15,114 nucleotides of DNA, taken from positions 1 to 15,114 of the forward strand of contig URBP01000052.1 in NCBI GenBank assembly GCA_900546105.1. Reading direction: 5' to 3'. The notes under the pieces were generated by a model, which searched no databases, was not told the origin of the DNA, and worked only from the letters and a program-made list of their open reading frames with translations. Of this stretch, positions 1-6,857 are shown piece after piece (position 1 is the stretch's first letter; the number at the start of each line of letters is the position of its first letter). The position numbers and the translations under genes are program-made. Source of the DNA: an uncultured Collinsella sp. (GTDB lineage Bacteria > Actinomycetota > Coriobacteriia > Coriobacteriales > Coriobacteriaceae).

Positions 1-13
1 CGACTAGTCAAAC

Positions 14-33
14 AAGAACGTCCCCAACGACTA
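14..33 (-). repeat. REP-like motif, copy 1 (TTGGGGACG core)
   Basis: On the minus strand this reads TAGTCGTTGGGGACGTTCTT and matches 19 of 20 bases of a second copy at 4837-4856. A shorter TTGGGGACG core recurs at 14446-14454. It lies in non-coding DNA beyond the lacC end. GGGGACG-type motifs are often part of repetitive extragenic palindromes moved by REP-associated tyrosine transposases; that link is inference, since no transposase gene is in the window. Confidence 0.5.
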
Positions 34-44
34 ATGACTCGAGC

Positions 45-100
45 GTGGAAAATCTCCCACTTTGAGCTCGCATGGGCACCAAAAGCGGGAGATTATCCAC
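45..100. repeat. 14-bp imperfect hairpin downstream of lacC
   Basis: GTGGAAAATCTCCC (45-58) pairs with GGGAGATTATCCAC (87-100) with one mismatch. An inner CTTTG/CAAAAG pairing is possible. It starts 27 bases past the lacC stop on the minus strand but has no following U tract, so it is either a processing or 3'-end stabilising stem or an intergenic repeat rather than a classical terminator. Confidence 0.5.
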
Positions 101-126
101 TCTCATTCTATTAGGAGTCGCAACCG

Positions 127-1062
127 CTACAACTCTACGACCTCAACGCCGTTGTAGATCTCGTCCCAGCGGTCCAGGACCAGGTGGCCGGTCTTGGGGT
201 CCATGGCGTTGAGCTTGCCGCAGGTATTGGCGGTCTTGAGCACCGTGACGTCGTCGGCACCAGCAGCAATGGCATGCGCAAAGCCGGCGATGGTCGAGTC
301 GCCGGAACCCGTCGCGTTCACAGCCGCAATCGCGGGCGTCTTGGCGCGGAATGCGCGACCCTCATGGAAGCCCACCGAACCGGCAGCGCCCATCGAAACG
401 ACAACCCAGGGAATACCGGCAAAACGGCTATCGGCGGCAAGCGCCTCGCGCAGGGCATCGACATCATCGGTCGTAAAGGACGTACCCAGCAGGCCGTTAA
501 TCTCGGTCAGGTTGGGTTTTACGAGCTCAGGTTTAGCGTCGGACTCCAGCGCAGCCTCCAGCGATGCACCCGAGGTGTCGAGCAGCACCTTGGCGCCCGC
601 CTCCTCGGCGATCTTGACGAGCTCGGCATAGTAGCCGGCATCGACGCCACGCGGCAGCGAGCCCGAAAGCGTCACAACGTCCGCCCTCGCTGCAAGCTCG
701 GCAAACTTGGCCGTAAAGGCCTCGAGCTCGGCCGGGGCGATCTGCGGGCCGCTCTCCAGCAGCTCCGTCTGATTACCCTCGTGCAGGATATTCAGGCAGA
801 TGCGCGTCTCACCGGCAATGGGCACAAAGTCGTTCTTGACGCCGTCGGCATCCATAAGCTCGGCCATATAGGCACCCATGTGACCGCCAAGCAGGCCGGT
901 CGCGAGCACGTCATCGCCCAGCTGCAGCAGCACGCGGCTCACGTTGAGGCCCTTGCCGCCAGCGGTCTTTTCGGGCGTCACACGGTTAACATCGTCGATG
1001 ATCAGCTTGTCGAGCTGATAGCGCGTATCAATCGACGGGTTCATGGTAACGGTCAGAATCAT
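127..1062 (-). CDS. lacC: tagatose-6-phosphate kinase (PfkB family)
   Basis: A 311-residue cytoplasmic PfkB-family sugar kinase, predicted to convert tagatose-6-phosphate plus ATP to tagatose-1,6-bisphosphate, the third intracellular step of lactose-6-phosphate breakdown. The start at MILTVTMNPS is preferred because AGGAG stands six bases upstream; an in-frame ATG at 1104 lacks this. Visible motifs are the N-terminal PfkB signature TAGGKGLNVSRVL (GGKG at residues 35-38) and the C-terminal NATGSGDS (249-256), whose Asp255 is the expected catalytic base. The length matches LacC and 1-phosphofructokinase (FruK). The sequence alone cannot fully exclude 1-phosphofructokinase, but lacA and lacB upstream make LacC the better call. 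It is last in the cluster, 53 bp after the mutarotase gene. Confidence 0.88.
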   Translation of the reverse strand: MILTVTMNPSIDTRYQLDKLIIDDVNRVTPEKTAGGKGLNVSRVLLQLGDDVLATGLLGGHMGAYMAELMDADGVKNDFVPIAGETRICLNILHEGNQTELLESGPQIAPAELEAFTAKFAELAARADVVTLSGSLPRGVDAGYYAELVKIAEEAGAKVLLDTSGASLEAALESDAKPELVKPNLTEINGLLGTSFTTDDVDALREALAADSRFAGIPWVVVSMGAAGSVGFHEGRAFRAKTPAIAAVNATGSGDSTIAGFAHAIAAGADDVTVLKTANTCGKLNAMDPKTGHLVLDRWDEIYNGVEVVEL

Positions 1063-1115
1063 GTTGAACTCCTGTTCCGGGGTGGCATAACCCGCCCCAA
1101 ACATACGATAACTCG

Positions 1116-1997
1116 TTAAAGGATCTCGATCTCAAAGCCGCGGATGACGGTCTCCCCTGGCTTGGCCACCAGGCAGCCACGCTTCTGCTCCAGAATATCG
1201 TCCTCGTCGGAGCAGGTGGACAGACCACCCCACGGCTCAACTGCCACAAAGTCGCCCTCGGGCTTGCTCCACACAATCAGGTACGGCATATCGGGGAACG
1301 TCAGGCGCACGCCCTTGTCCTCGGTTTTCTTGGTCAGCGTAACCACGCGGCTCTCGAGCACGTCAAAGATGGTCTCCGCGAAGTCGAAGAGTTCGTGGGT
1401 AAGCGGCAGGTTCTGGCCGATCATGGGGTTCTTGCTGCGATGCTCAACATCAATCAGGCCCGTCGAGGGAACGGCGGTACAGAGCTCGGTGGCCTCGCAC
1501 CGCTCAAAACGAAGCTCATAGTCGTCATAGGACTCGCCCTCGTCGAGCGGGCACTTAAAGCCGGGGTGACCACCCACAAAGAACGGCATGTCCTCGGTGC
1601 CCTCATTGGTCACCTCGTACGACACGGCCACCTTTTCCGAATCGATCGTGTAACGAGCAACGATCTTAAACGGATACGGGTACTGCTCGAGCAACTCGGC
1701 ATGGTCGGCAGAGCTTAGGCTCAGCGCAACCATGTTGTCGCCCTGCTCCTCGAGCTTCCACTCCTGTTTGCGCGCAAAGCCGTGGCGAGCGAGCTTGACC
1801 TCGCGGCCGCCCATGGTCATCGCGCGGCCGTCACGAAGGCCACCGCAGATCGGGAAGCAAATGGGCGCCTGGCCCGACCAGACCGCCGGGTCACCCTGCC
1901 ACAGGTACTCACGGCCGTTGGCTTTAATCGAAGTGAACGATCCGCCAGCCGTGCTCAGCGCCACACGAATAGAACCGTTATCAAGAACAAACTCCAT
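1116..1997 (-). CDS. lacX: LacX-like aldose 1-epimerase family protein
   Basis: A 293-residue member of the galactose mutarotase-like superfamily, of the shorter YihR/LacX type. These beta-sandwich enzymes interconvert alpha and beta anomers of free or phosphorylated sugars. The MEFVLDNGSI start follows a GGGAAGG ribosome site; an upstream ATG at 2030 would add 11 unlikely residues. His72 (KLARHGF), His144 (FFVGGHPGF) and Glu254 (AVEPWGG) fit the usual two-histidine/one-glutamate active site. LacX sits at the end of the lactococcal lac operon, and here the gene lies between lacB and lacC, so a role with galactose-6-phosphate or tagatose-6-phosphate anomers is likely but not shown. It is distinct from the longer galM at 13080. 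Confidence 0.8.
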   Translation of the reverse strand: MEFVLDNGSIRVALSTAGGSFTSIKANGREYLWQGDPAVWSGQAPICFPICGGLRDGRAMTMGGREVKLARHGFARKQEWKLEEQGDNMVALSLSSADHAELLEQYPYPFKIVARYTIDSEKVAVSYEVTNEGTEDMPFFVGGHPGFKCPLDEGESYDDYELRFERCEATELCTAVPSTGLIDVEHRSKNPMIGQNLPLTHELFDFAETIFDVLESRVVTLTKKTEDKGVRLTFPDMPYLIVWSKPEGDFVAVEPWGGLSTCSDEDDILEQKRGCLVAKPGETVIRGFEIEIL

Positions 1998-2229
1998 AGG
2001 AGCCTTCCCTTTCTTACGACAGCCCGCCAAGTCAATAGGGCTGATAGAAAACCGGCCCGCGCCCCCTCACAGAAACGCGAGCCGTCAATTGAAAAGCTGC
2101 AGAATGCCGGGTACCGCCTGGAGCGAAGCACTCAAGCTCAGCAAGCAAACGTGTTATCGGAGCAGCTAGCCGAATCAGAACGCTTCCCAACAACAGCGGT
2201 AACCCTGCTGGTACCCCCTACGTCAGCGA

Positions 2230-2330
2230 GCGGCGCTCAGGTGCCCCAGGTCGCCGCGAAAGAGGAGCGACGCGTACTTCATGTACGCGAGCGACGGTTT
2301 GAGCGGCGAGATGGGGTGCCTGAGCGCCGC
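2230..2330. repeat. large compound hairpin, about 101 nt
   Basis: GCGGCGCTCAGGTGCCCCA (2230-2248) faces TGGGGTGCCTGAGCGCCGC (2312-2330), pairing over 19 positions with two changes that remain G-U pairs in RNA. Inside it TCGCCGC (2251-2257) pairs with GCGGCGA (2303-2309), and CGCGTAC (2271-2277) with GTACGCG (2283-2289) around the loop TTCAT. It is nearly symmetric end to end. This has the form of a mobile or dispersed palindromic element or a structured RNA, not of a terminator. Confidence 0.65.
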
Positions 2331-2343
2331 GCAGCGTCGACCT

Positions 2344-2371
2344 GTTACGCGGTTTGGCAAAACCGCGTAAC
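2344..2371 (-). terminator. 12-bp perfect stem-loop after lacB, no U tract
   Basis: GTTACGCGGTTT (2344-2355) and AAACCGCGTAAC (2360-2371) pair perfectly around a 4-base loop, 4 bases past the lacB stop. There is no U run on either strand, so it may stabilise or define the 3' end of the lacAB message, or terminate weakly, rather than act as a strong intrinsic terminator. Confidence 0.45.
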
Positions 2372-2375
2372 CCCC

Positions 2376-2900
2376 TTAGTCGTGGTATTCGCCGCGGTCC
2401 CACTTCTCGAGGAACTCGTCAAAGAAGTGCGGGTCGGCCTGAGCCTCGGCGTCGGCCTTATTGCAAGCGTCAATCTTGGCGATCAGGGCGTCGTGCTCGG
2501 GAGTCTTCTCGTAGGGCTCCTCCAGGAAGGCAAGCATAATGTCGGCCATCAGGAACTCGCCGGTGATCTTGCCGCCAAAGCCCACGATGTTGGCGTTGAG
2601 CTCGCGACGGGCATACAGGGCAGAGGTCATGTCGCGAACCAGGGCGCAGCGAGCGCCGGGAACCTTGTTGACGGCGTTGGTGATGCCGATGCCGGTGCCG
2701 CACAGGGCCACGCCAAAGTCGGCCTTGCCGCTGGCAACAGCCTCGCCCACGGCCTTACCGTAGATGGGATAGTGCGTACGGGTGTGGCTGTAGGTGCCGC
2801 AGTCGAGCACCTTGTAGCCAGCCTGCTCCAGGCGGTCGGCCAGATAGATCTTCTCGTCCGTAACGATATGGTCGCAACCGATTGCGATGGTCTTCTTCAT
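2376..2900 (-). CDS. lacB: galactose-6-phosphate isomerase subunit LacB
   Basis: A 174-residue RpiB/LacA/LacB-family protein, close to the usual ~171. With LacA it forms the heteromeric isomerase that converts galactose-6-phosphate to tagatose-6-phosphate. It begins MKKTIAIGCDHIVTD, with the family's phosphate-binding GCDH region, and carries LCGTGIGITNAVNK, in which Cys67 matches the active-site cysteine of RpiB. This cysteine motif separates LacB from LacA. The ATG follows AAAGGACG. The gene starts 63 bp after lacA ends, so the two are probably co-transcribed; a perfect stem-loop lies directly after the stop. RpiB itself (ribose-5-phosphate isomerase) is excluded by the length and the paired lacA. 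Confidence 0.93.
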   Translation of the reverse strand: MKKTIAIGCDHIVTDEKIYLADRLEQAGYKVLDCGTYSHTRTHYPIYGKAVGEAVASGKADFGVALCGTGIGITNAVNKVPGARCALVRDMTSALYARRELNANIVGFGGKITGEFLMADIMLAFLEEPYEKTPEHDALIAKIDACNKADAEAQADPHFFDEFLEKWDRGEYHD

Positions 2901-2963
2901 CAGAACGTCCTTTCGTCTGAATTCACAAGTTGAGATAGAAGTTCGAGTTCTCGGTGGCTCTCG

Positions 2964-3392
2964 TTAGGCCATCTTGTTGAGCATGTCGACACGGATCTGG
3001 TGACGGCCGCCGGCGTACTGGGCGCGCAGGAACTCGCGGGCGATCTTCTTGGCGACCTCGGTGCCCACAACGCCCGGGCCCATGGTGACCATGCGCGAGC
3101 CGTTGTGCTCGCGGGTCATGTAGGCGGAACGCTCGTCGGAAATGTTGGCGACGACCATGCCCTTGATCTTGACGGCGGCCATATAGGAGCCGACGCCGTA
3201 CTTATCGAATGCGAAGCCCTGGGAATCCTTGTGCTCCAGCAGGTCCTTGGCAACGGCGGTCGCGGAATCGACAAAGTCCGCAGCAGGGGTCTCGGAATAG
3301 TCGACGACCTCGTGACCGTCAGCGATGAGCATCTCCTTGATGGACTCCTTCATCGACATACCGTCGGCATCGGAAGCGATTACAACCCTCAT
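2964..3392 (-). CDS. lacA: galactose-6-phosphate isomerase subunit LacA
   Basis: A 142-residue subunit, the standard LacA length, forming the galactose-6-phosphate isomerase with LacB. The C-terminal stretch GGRHQIRVDMLNKM is highly characteristic of LacA, as are VSDERSAYMTREHN-type residues around 87-97. Where LacB has CGTGIG, LacA has DKYGVGS (63-69) and so lacks the cysteine, as expected for this subunit. The ATG is preceded by a strong AAGGAGGA site. It is the first gene of the cluster, and its upstream region carries a DeoR-type direct repeat and other GAACA/TGTTC repeats, so it probably responds to the LacR-like regulator. Confidence 0.93.
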   Translation of the reverse strand: MRVVIASDADGMSMKESIKEMLIADGHEVVDYSETPAADFVDSATAVAKDLLEHKDSQGFAFDKYGVGSYMAAVKIKGMVVANISDERSAYMTREHNGSRMVTMGPGVVGTEVAKKIAREFLRAQYAGGRHQIRVDMLNKMA

Positions 3393-3486
3393 GACATCCT
3401 CCTTGAGAGATACGCAGGTGCGTAGTTTCTGTTTGGAAGTGTTGAATCGCGCTCAGGTCCGGGCATCTGAATGTGCGGTTCTTCAC

Positions 3487-3506
3487 TGTTCATGTTTATT
3501 TGAACA
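3487..3506. promoter_or_regulatory. TGTTCA-N8-TGAACA inverted repeat upstream of lacA
   Basis: TGTTCA (3487-3492) and TGAACA (3501-3506) form an inverted repeat that overlaps the direct-repeat box at 3499-3518. It may supply an extra half site for the same regulator. Confidence 0.4.
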
Positions 3507-3518
3507 CATTCGAACATA
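3499..3518 (-). promoter_or_regulatory. candidate LacR (DeoR-type) operator of lacA
   Basis: On the minus strand this reads TATGTTCGAATGTGTTCAAA, with TGTTC repeated at a 10-bp step. The same spacing and sequence occur upstream of lacF (5507-5526, 5426-5445) and lacR (12907-12926). Direct repeats one helical turn apart are typical of DeoR-family operators; binding is inferred. Confidence 0.55.
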
Positions 3519-3543
3519 GGTTGCAACCATTATTTGTTTAATT

Positions 3544-3561
3544 TTGTTCTTTTTTGAACAA
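3544..3561. promoter_or_regulatory. TTGTTC-N6-GAACAA palindrome upstream of lacA
   Basis: A perfect 6+6 inverted repeat with a six-T spacer. It uses the same TGTTC/GAACA word as the candidate LacR boxes and lies about 40 bp upstream of the lacA box, so it could be an auxiliary site. Confidence 0.4.
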
Positions 3562-3632
3562 ATACCGTTTACGGTTGATTGCCGACCGTTTGAGCCCGGC
3601 GCAGACGTAGCGACCATGTGTTCAACAAACAA

Positions 3633-3665
3633 AAGGGCGGCCGAGAACGTGTCTCGGCCGCCCTT
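3633..3665 (-). terminator. intrinsic terminator of the membrane-protein gene
   Basis: AAGGGCGGCCGAGA (3633-3646) pairs perfectly with TCTCGGCCGCCCTT (3652-3665) around the loop ACGTG. On the minus strand it is followed by TTTTGTTTGTTG. It lies 35 bp beyond the stop of the gene at 3700-4722 and insulates lacA from it. Confidence 0.85.
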
Positions 3666-3699
3666 CTTACGGTTGATCTTCCAAAGATCGCTTTGCCGC

Positions 3700-4722
3700 C
3701 TACTCAGACTGCCCGCTCTTCTTGGCATGTTTGGACGGAGCGCTCAAGAAACGACCCGTCAGATAGTTCGCGGGACCGGAGATATCGATCCCCAGCAGCA
3801 CGTGTCCTAGCCATAGGAACGCCACGAGCACCAGTAGAGGAATCACACACGAGGTCACGATCATCACGATGACGCCTTCGATCAGATCGGTCACCTGATG
3901 CACGATCTCATCGGTCATCTGCTTGGCGCCGCTGGTCACCGACGTAACAAGGCTCGAGGCCCCGTCAGTCAACTGCTCGAGCACGTTTTTGGACTCCTTG
4001 GCCTCGGATTTTTTCTTGTTCGATTTTGAGCTGGTCTCGGCTGACTTGTCCGTGGTGTCGACTGCGTCCGCAGCCTTTTGCTCAGCTTGCTCAATACTTA
4101 CGCGATACGTTTCATCGACCTTCTGCGACACCCATACGCTCGCGGGCACGAGTGCCATGCCGATCACGGCAACCACCAGCACGCGTGTCGCCACACGGCG
4201 CAGGACAGCGCTCGTGCTCCAGCGCCCGTGAATGCCGAGCGACACCGCAAAGAGCACTAACGCAGACGGGATTAAGATGCCCAGGCCAATCGACCACAAA
4301 ATCGTGAGCAAATATTTCTCTAGGTATAGCACGGCAAGCACGATACCAAGGTTGCCTGAAAGCTGCGCGAGCTGCTCGGCAACCGGCGTTCCCGTATCAC
4401 CCGGCAGCGCGGTAATGCCCGCAGACAGCGCCACGCACGAGGCTGTAAGCGCCAGTACGTTGCCTTTCTTTTGGTCGATGACCTCGATGGCGGAGTCCCA
4501 AGTTTTGGTATCGGCGAAATGCGGACGAGCTACAAAGCCCGACAGCAACGCCAGCACCACGAGCGCAACGATAAAGCCAATCTGCAGCTTTTTGTTTGCG
4601 CACACGACATCGGACAGGCTGGGCTGCAGCTCGGCTACCGTCGTGTGCTCGGTTATCTGGACAGGACGCCCATGAGCCATCTCGTGCGCGTCTCTTTTTT
4701 GAATCGATCCATTGTCCGGCAT
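3700..4722 (-). CDS. multi-pass membrane protein of unknown function
   Basis: A 340-residue protein that I do not recognise. A ~45-residue hydrophilic N-terminus is followed by hydrophobic segments at about 47-66, 88-106, 123-162 (probably two helices with a short LEKY turn between) and 183-202. A charged, Lys/Ser/Glu-rich stretch (about 205-255, including KSNKKKSEAKESK) follows, then an amphipathic region, a last helix near 283-308, and a basic C-terminal tail. There is no signal peptide or catalytic motif. The ATG follows GAGGAGGT by seven bases, and TATACT at 4766-4761 may be its -10. It is a single-gene unit with its own terminator, set between the two minus-strand lac blocks. Nothing in it points to sugar metabolism. 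Confidence 0.75.
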   Translation of the reverse strand: MPDNGSIQKRDAHEMAHGRPVQITEHTTVAELQPSLSDVVCANKKLQIGFIVALVVLALLSGFVARPHFADTKTWDSAIEVIDQKKGNVLALTASCVALSAGITALPGDTGTPVAEQLAQLSGNLGIVLAVLYLEKYLLTILWSIGLGILIPSALVLFAVSLGIHGRWSTSAVLRRVATRVLVVAVIGMALVPASVWVSQKVDETYRVSIEQAEQKAADAVDTTDKSAETSSKSNKKKSEAKESKNVLEQLTDGASSLVTSVTSGAKQMTDEIVHQVTDLIEGVIVMIVTSCVIPLLVLVAFLWLGHVLLGIDISGPANYLTGRFLSAPSKHAKKSGQSE

Positions 4723-4836
4723 TTGGATACCTCCTCAGTCCGGCCTGTATTGCGGATGGAAGTATACCCACCCATCGAAAAACCGAACGGGAGGGCAACG
4801 GTGCGCACCAAGGCTGTCCCTAATGACCAATCATTT

Positions 4837-4856
4837 AAGAACGTCCCCAATGACTA
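4837..4856 (-). repeat. REP-like motif, copy 2 (TTGGGGACG core)
   Basis: On the minus strand it reads TAGTCATTGGGGACGTTCTT, one base different from copy 1 at 14-33. Next to it, at about 4814-4827, a diverged partial copy (GTCATTAGGGACAG on the minus strand) follows in the same orientation. It is non-coding and lies between the membrane-protein gene and lacF. Confidence 0.5.
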
Positions 4857-4866
4857 TCTCGGGATG

Positions 4867-4929
4867 AGTTGCGGTGGAATAGGGTTTTGTGCCCGCCAGC
4901 CCCTATTCAGTCCCTATTCCACCGCAACT
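4867..4929. repeat. 18-bp perfect inverted repeat with alternative pairing
   Basis: AGTTGCGGTGGAATAGGG (4867-4884) pairs perfectly with CCCTATTCCACCGCAACT (4912-4929). The 27-base loop contains a second CCCTATTC (4901-4908), so the left arm could also pair with that copy. It lies beyond the lacF terminator and has no U tract of its own. Confidence 0.65.
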
Positions 4930-4942
4930 TGGAGGAGGACAG

Positions 4943-4975
4943 AAAAACCCTGCCGCGGGTAGCGGCAGGGTTTTT
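4943..4975 (-). terminator. lacF intrinsic terminator, possibly bidirectional
   Basis: AAAAACCCTGCCGC (4943-4956) and GCGGCAGGGTTTTT (4962-4975) form a perfect 14-bp stem with loop GGGTA. An A run on one side and a T run on the other let it work in both directions. It starts 27 bases after the lacF stop. Confidence 0.9.
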
Positions 4976-5002
4976 GGAAGGGGACTTAGTTGTGCGGGCT
5001 CG

Positions 5003-5341
5003 TTAGGCGAGCTTAGCTTCGAGTGCGGCGATGCGCTTATAGGCATCGATGGTAAAGCGGGTCTGCTTCTCCAGGATCATGGTGGTCATGAGAGTATCCT
5101 GAGCATGGGCCATGATGAAGGTCATCTCCATCTCGCCGCCGCCAGCCTCCTGCGAAAGCAGCTTGGTCTGCGTGTCGTGAGCGCCGATGAGTGCATCGCT
5201 CGCATCCTTGTGCAGCTGCTCGGCCTTCTCAAAATCGCCCTCGCGAGCAGCATCGAGCGCTGCAAGCAGATCAGTCTGGGCGTCGCCCGCGTATGCGACA
5301 ATCTCGAATCCAACCATCGAGATTTCTTCTTTGGTTGCCAT
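5003..5341 (-). CDS. lacF: lactose-specific PTS enzyme IIA
   Basis: A 112-residue PTS lactose/cellobiose-family IIA protein. It accepts phosphate from HPr and passes it to the IIB domain of LacE; the family is a three-helix bundle that forms trimers. The motif MTFIMAHAQDTLMTT places the phosphorylated histidine at His79. The start MATKEEISM follows a GAAAGGAA site. Length and helical layout match LacF; a cellobiose IIA is similar, but the surrounding lac genes favour lactose. It is separated from the LacI-family gene upstream by 214 bp containing two candidate LacR boxes, so it probably has its own promoter, and it ends at a strong terminator. Unlike many lac operons, it is not next to lacE in the same orientation. 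Confidence 0.92.
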   Translation of the reverse strand: MATKEEISMVGFEIVAYAGDAQTDLLAALDAAREGDFEKAEQLHKDASDALIGAHDTQTKLLSQEAGGGEMEMTFIMAHAQDTLMTTMILEKQTRFTIDAYKRIAALEAKLA

Positions 5342-5425
5342 ATTGCGTTCCTTTCACATATGAACCAACGGAGAGCATCGCGTCCGGGCATACGCGCTGC
5401 GCTGTGTATGGTAGAAACATTAACA

Positions 5426-5445
5426 TTCAAACAAAAAGGAACAAT
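5426..5445 (-). promoter_or_regulatory. candidate LacR operator of lacF, proximal box
   Basis: On the minus strand this reads ATTGTTCCTTTTTGTTTGAA, with TGTTC and TGTTT 10 bp apart. Over 25 positions it matches about 20 bases of the lacR upstream box. A possible lacF promoter (TTGTTT at 5434-5429 and TACCAT at 5413-5408, spacing 15) would be covered by it. Confidence 0.5.
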
Positions 5446-5506
5446 GCAAAACGCAATTTCGAACTCTAAACGGTCAATTTTCGCCCGTGAACGGTTTTTA
5501 AACCAA

Positions 5507-5526
5507 TCTGAACAATATCGAACACA
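5507..5526 (-). promoter_or_regulatory. candidate LacR operator of lacF, distal box
   Basis: On the minus strand this reads TGTGTTCGATATTGTTCAGA. TGTTC is repeated with a 10-bp step, and the box resembles the lacA box (16 of 22 positions). It lies about 80 bp upstream of the proximal box, a spacing that would allow cooperative binding or looping. Confidence 0.5.
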
Positions 5527-5555
5527 GTTAGCGGAAACCCAAACAGGACCGCACC

Positions 5556-6560
5556 CTAACGCAAATCGCGCACCGTATCGCCCTCTACGAGCACGCCGGG
5601 GATCAGCATGTGCTCTACGCCAGACACAACGCCCTCGGCGCCGGCGATCTTGTCGACCGCCCACATGCCGACGCGCCTGTTGTCGAAGCGCACCGTGGTC
5701 AGGCGACGATCGGGCACGATGTCGCCCAGGCTGTCATCGACACCCACCACGCTCACGTCCTCGGGCACGCGCTTTCCGCGCGACTCGAGCCCGCGAATGC
5801 AGCCGTAGGCCATGGCGTCGTTGGAGGCATAGATGGCCGTGCAGGTCGGATCGTCTGCCAGAGCCTGACCGGCAGCATAGCCGCTCTGCGCCGTCCAATC
5901 GCCACGAATGAATCGCGGCGGCTCAATACCATGCGCGCGCAGCGTTTCGCGCCAGCCCTCCTCGCGCTGCATGCCCGAAAGCGAGCGCTCGGGACACGAG
6001 ATAAAGTGCACGGTCTTGTGCCCCTGCCCCAGCAAGTACTCGACGACCTGGCGCGAGCAATCGAACTGGTCATTATCGACCGTCGAGCACAGCGGGTGCT
6101 CCAGCATGGTAACGAGCACCGTCTGCATACCGGGCAGCGGCTCAAAGGTGCCAAAGTCCGCCGGCATGCGGTTCATAATCACAACCATGCCGTCCACCGG
6201 CAGTGCGCTCATGCGCGACGATGCGCTCTCGAGGGTATAGGGGTGTCCGTCTACTTTAGTAAGGGTGATGGCATAGCCGTGCTTGTCGGCGGCGGCGGCA
6301 AAACCCTCCATACGGTCGAGGTTGCCGGTGCCGGTAATGTTGAACATGGCGACACCGACCGTCTTAAACTTGCCGCGGCGCAGTGACCGGCCGGCAAAGT
6401 TTGGACGGTAGCCAAGCTCGCGCATGGCGGCGCGCACGCGCTCCTTGGTCTCGGGGCGCACGCTGGGCGAATCGTGCACGGTGCGCGAGACCGTCTGTTC
6501 CGAGACGCCCGCGAGGCGCGCCACATCCTTGACGGATACCGATTTTTTAACAGCGGCCAT
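5556..6560 (-). CDS. LacI-family transcriptional regulator
   Basis: A 334-residue LacI/GalR-type regulator. The N-terminal helix-turn-helix (VSVKDVARLAGVSEQTVSRTV, about residues 8-28) is followed by a hinge region (LGYRPNFAGRSLRRGK) and a periplasmic-binding-protein-like sugar-sensing domain to the end. The start MAAVKKSV is chosen because it sits at the usual distance before the helix-turn-helix and has GAAAGA upstream; ATGs at 6590 and 6599 lack a ribosome site. The gene is divergent from lacE across 358 bp with two LacI-type palindromes, so it probably represses lacE-lacG and itself. The Gln after SE in the recognition helix echoes the YQT of E. coli LacI, but the effector cannot be read from the sequence. 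Confidence 0.88.
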   Translation of the reverse strand: MAAVKKSVSVKDVARLAGVSEQTVSRTVHDSPSVRPETKERVRAAMRELGYRPNFAGRSLRRGKFKTVGVAMFNITGTGNLDRMEGFAAAADKHGYAITLTKVDGHPYTLESASSRMSALPVDGMVVIMNRMPADFGTFEPLPGMQTVLVTMLEHPLCSTVDNDQFDCSRQVVEYLLGQGHKTVHFISCPERSLSGMQREEGWRETLRAHGIEPPRFIRGDWTAQSGYAAGQALADDPTCTAIYASNDAMAYGCIRGLESRGKRVPEDVSVVGVDDSLGDIVPDRRLTTVRFDNRRVGMWAVDKIAGAEGVVSGVEHMLIPGVLVEGDTVRDLR

Positions 6561-6720
6561 AGGTCGATCTTTCTGTGTCAACGATGCCATTGATGGCATC
6601 TTGCGCAGTCATTTTAAACGTCTTCAAGTATATCCAACGCCTCCCCCTCAATACGCTCACCACCCAAAACCTACCGTTCACCGACAATCCCGCTTCCACG
6701 AACGGCTTTTGTCGCCCAAA

Positions 6721-6734
6721 TGTTAACGTTGCCA
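6721..6734. promoter_or_regulatory. LacI-family operator 1
   Basis: TGTTAACGTTGCCA has the symmetric core TG-NN-AACGTT-NN-CA with a central CG, the form of LacI/GalR/CcpA-type operators. It is upstream of both the regulator gene and lacE, 121 bp from operator 2. Confidence 0.6.
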
Positions 6735-6841
6735 TTGTGCAAACACAGAGCCACCGGGCGGCTCAATCGTTTACACGCAAGGAATCGACGGTCTACAGGC
6801 ACAGGGGCCACCGATTCACATCTTTTTTTTGTGTCGCAAAA

Positions 6842-6855
6842 TGGCAACGTCAACA
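6842..6855. promoter_or_regulatory. LacI-family operator 2, next to the lacE -35
   Basis: TGGCAACGTCAACA matches operator 1 in the opposite orientation at 13 of 14 positions. It ends three bases before the candidate -35 (6858), so a bound repressor would block polymerase. Two operators 121 bp apart fit repression by looping. Confidence 0.6.
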
Positions 6856-6857
6856 TT

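Larger units (their letters stand above)
1998..2375. other. 378-bp lacB-lacX gap with hairpins, no gene
   Basis: No credible coding sequence is seen on either strand. The gap holds a 12-bp perfect stem beside the lacB stop, a large compound hairpin at 2230-2330, and a small AGCCC/GGGCT stem (2021-2025 with 2038-2042) just upstream of the lacX ribosome site. Such a long gap inside an otherwise co-directional cluster suggests that an element has inserted, or that lacX and lacC have their own promoter; I see no convincing -35/-10 pair. Confidence 0.5.
3393..3699. other. lacA upstream control region, no gene
   Basis: The 307-bp gap holds the lacA leader, several TGTTC/GAACA repeats (3487-3561), an AT-rich stretch, small palindromes GGTTGCAACC (3519-3528) and ACCGTTTACGGT (about 3564-3575), and at its far side the terminator of the membrane-protein gene. 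A lacA promoter must lie here. TTGCAA with TCAAAT 17 bp further is possible on the minus strand but is a poor match. Confidence 0.5.

Noticed and set aside
2031..2229. T-box or sugar riboswitch in the lacB-lacX gap
   Set aside because: No T-box consensus, specifier stem or known aptamer core was visible; only simple hairpins were found.
1782..2933. Long plus-strand reading frame opposite lacX and lacB
   Set aside because: It is the antisense of well-supported genes plus a hairpin-rich gap, with low-complexity translation and no family features; GC-rich codon bias explains it.
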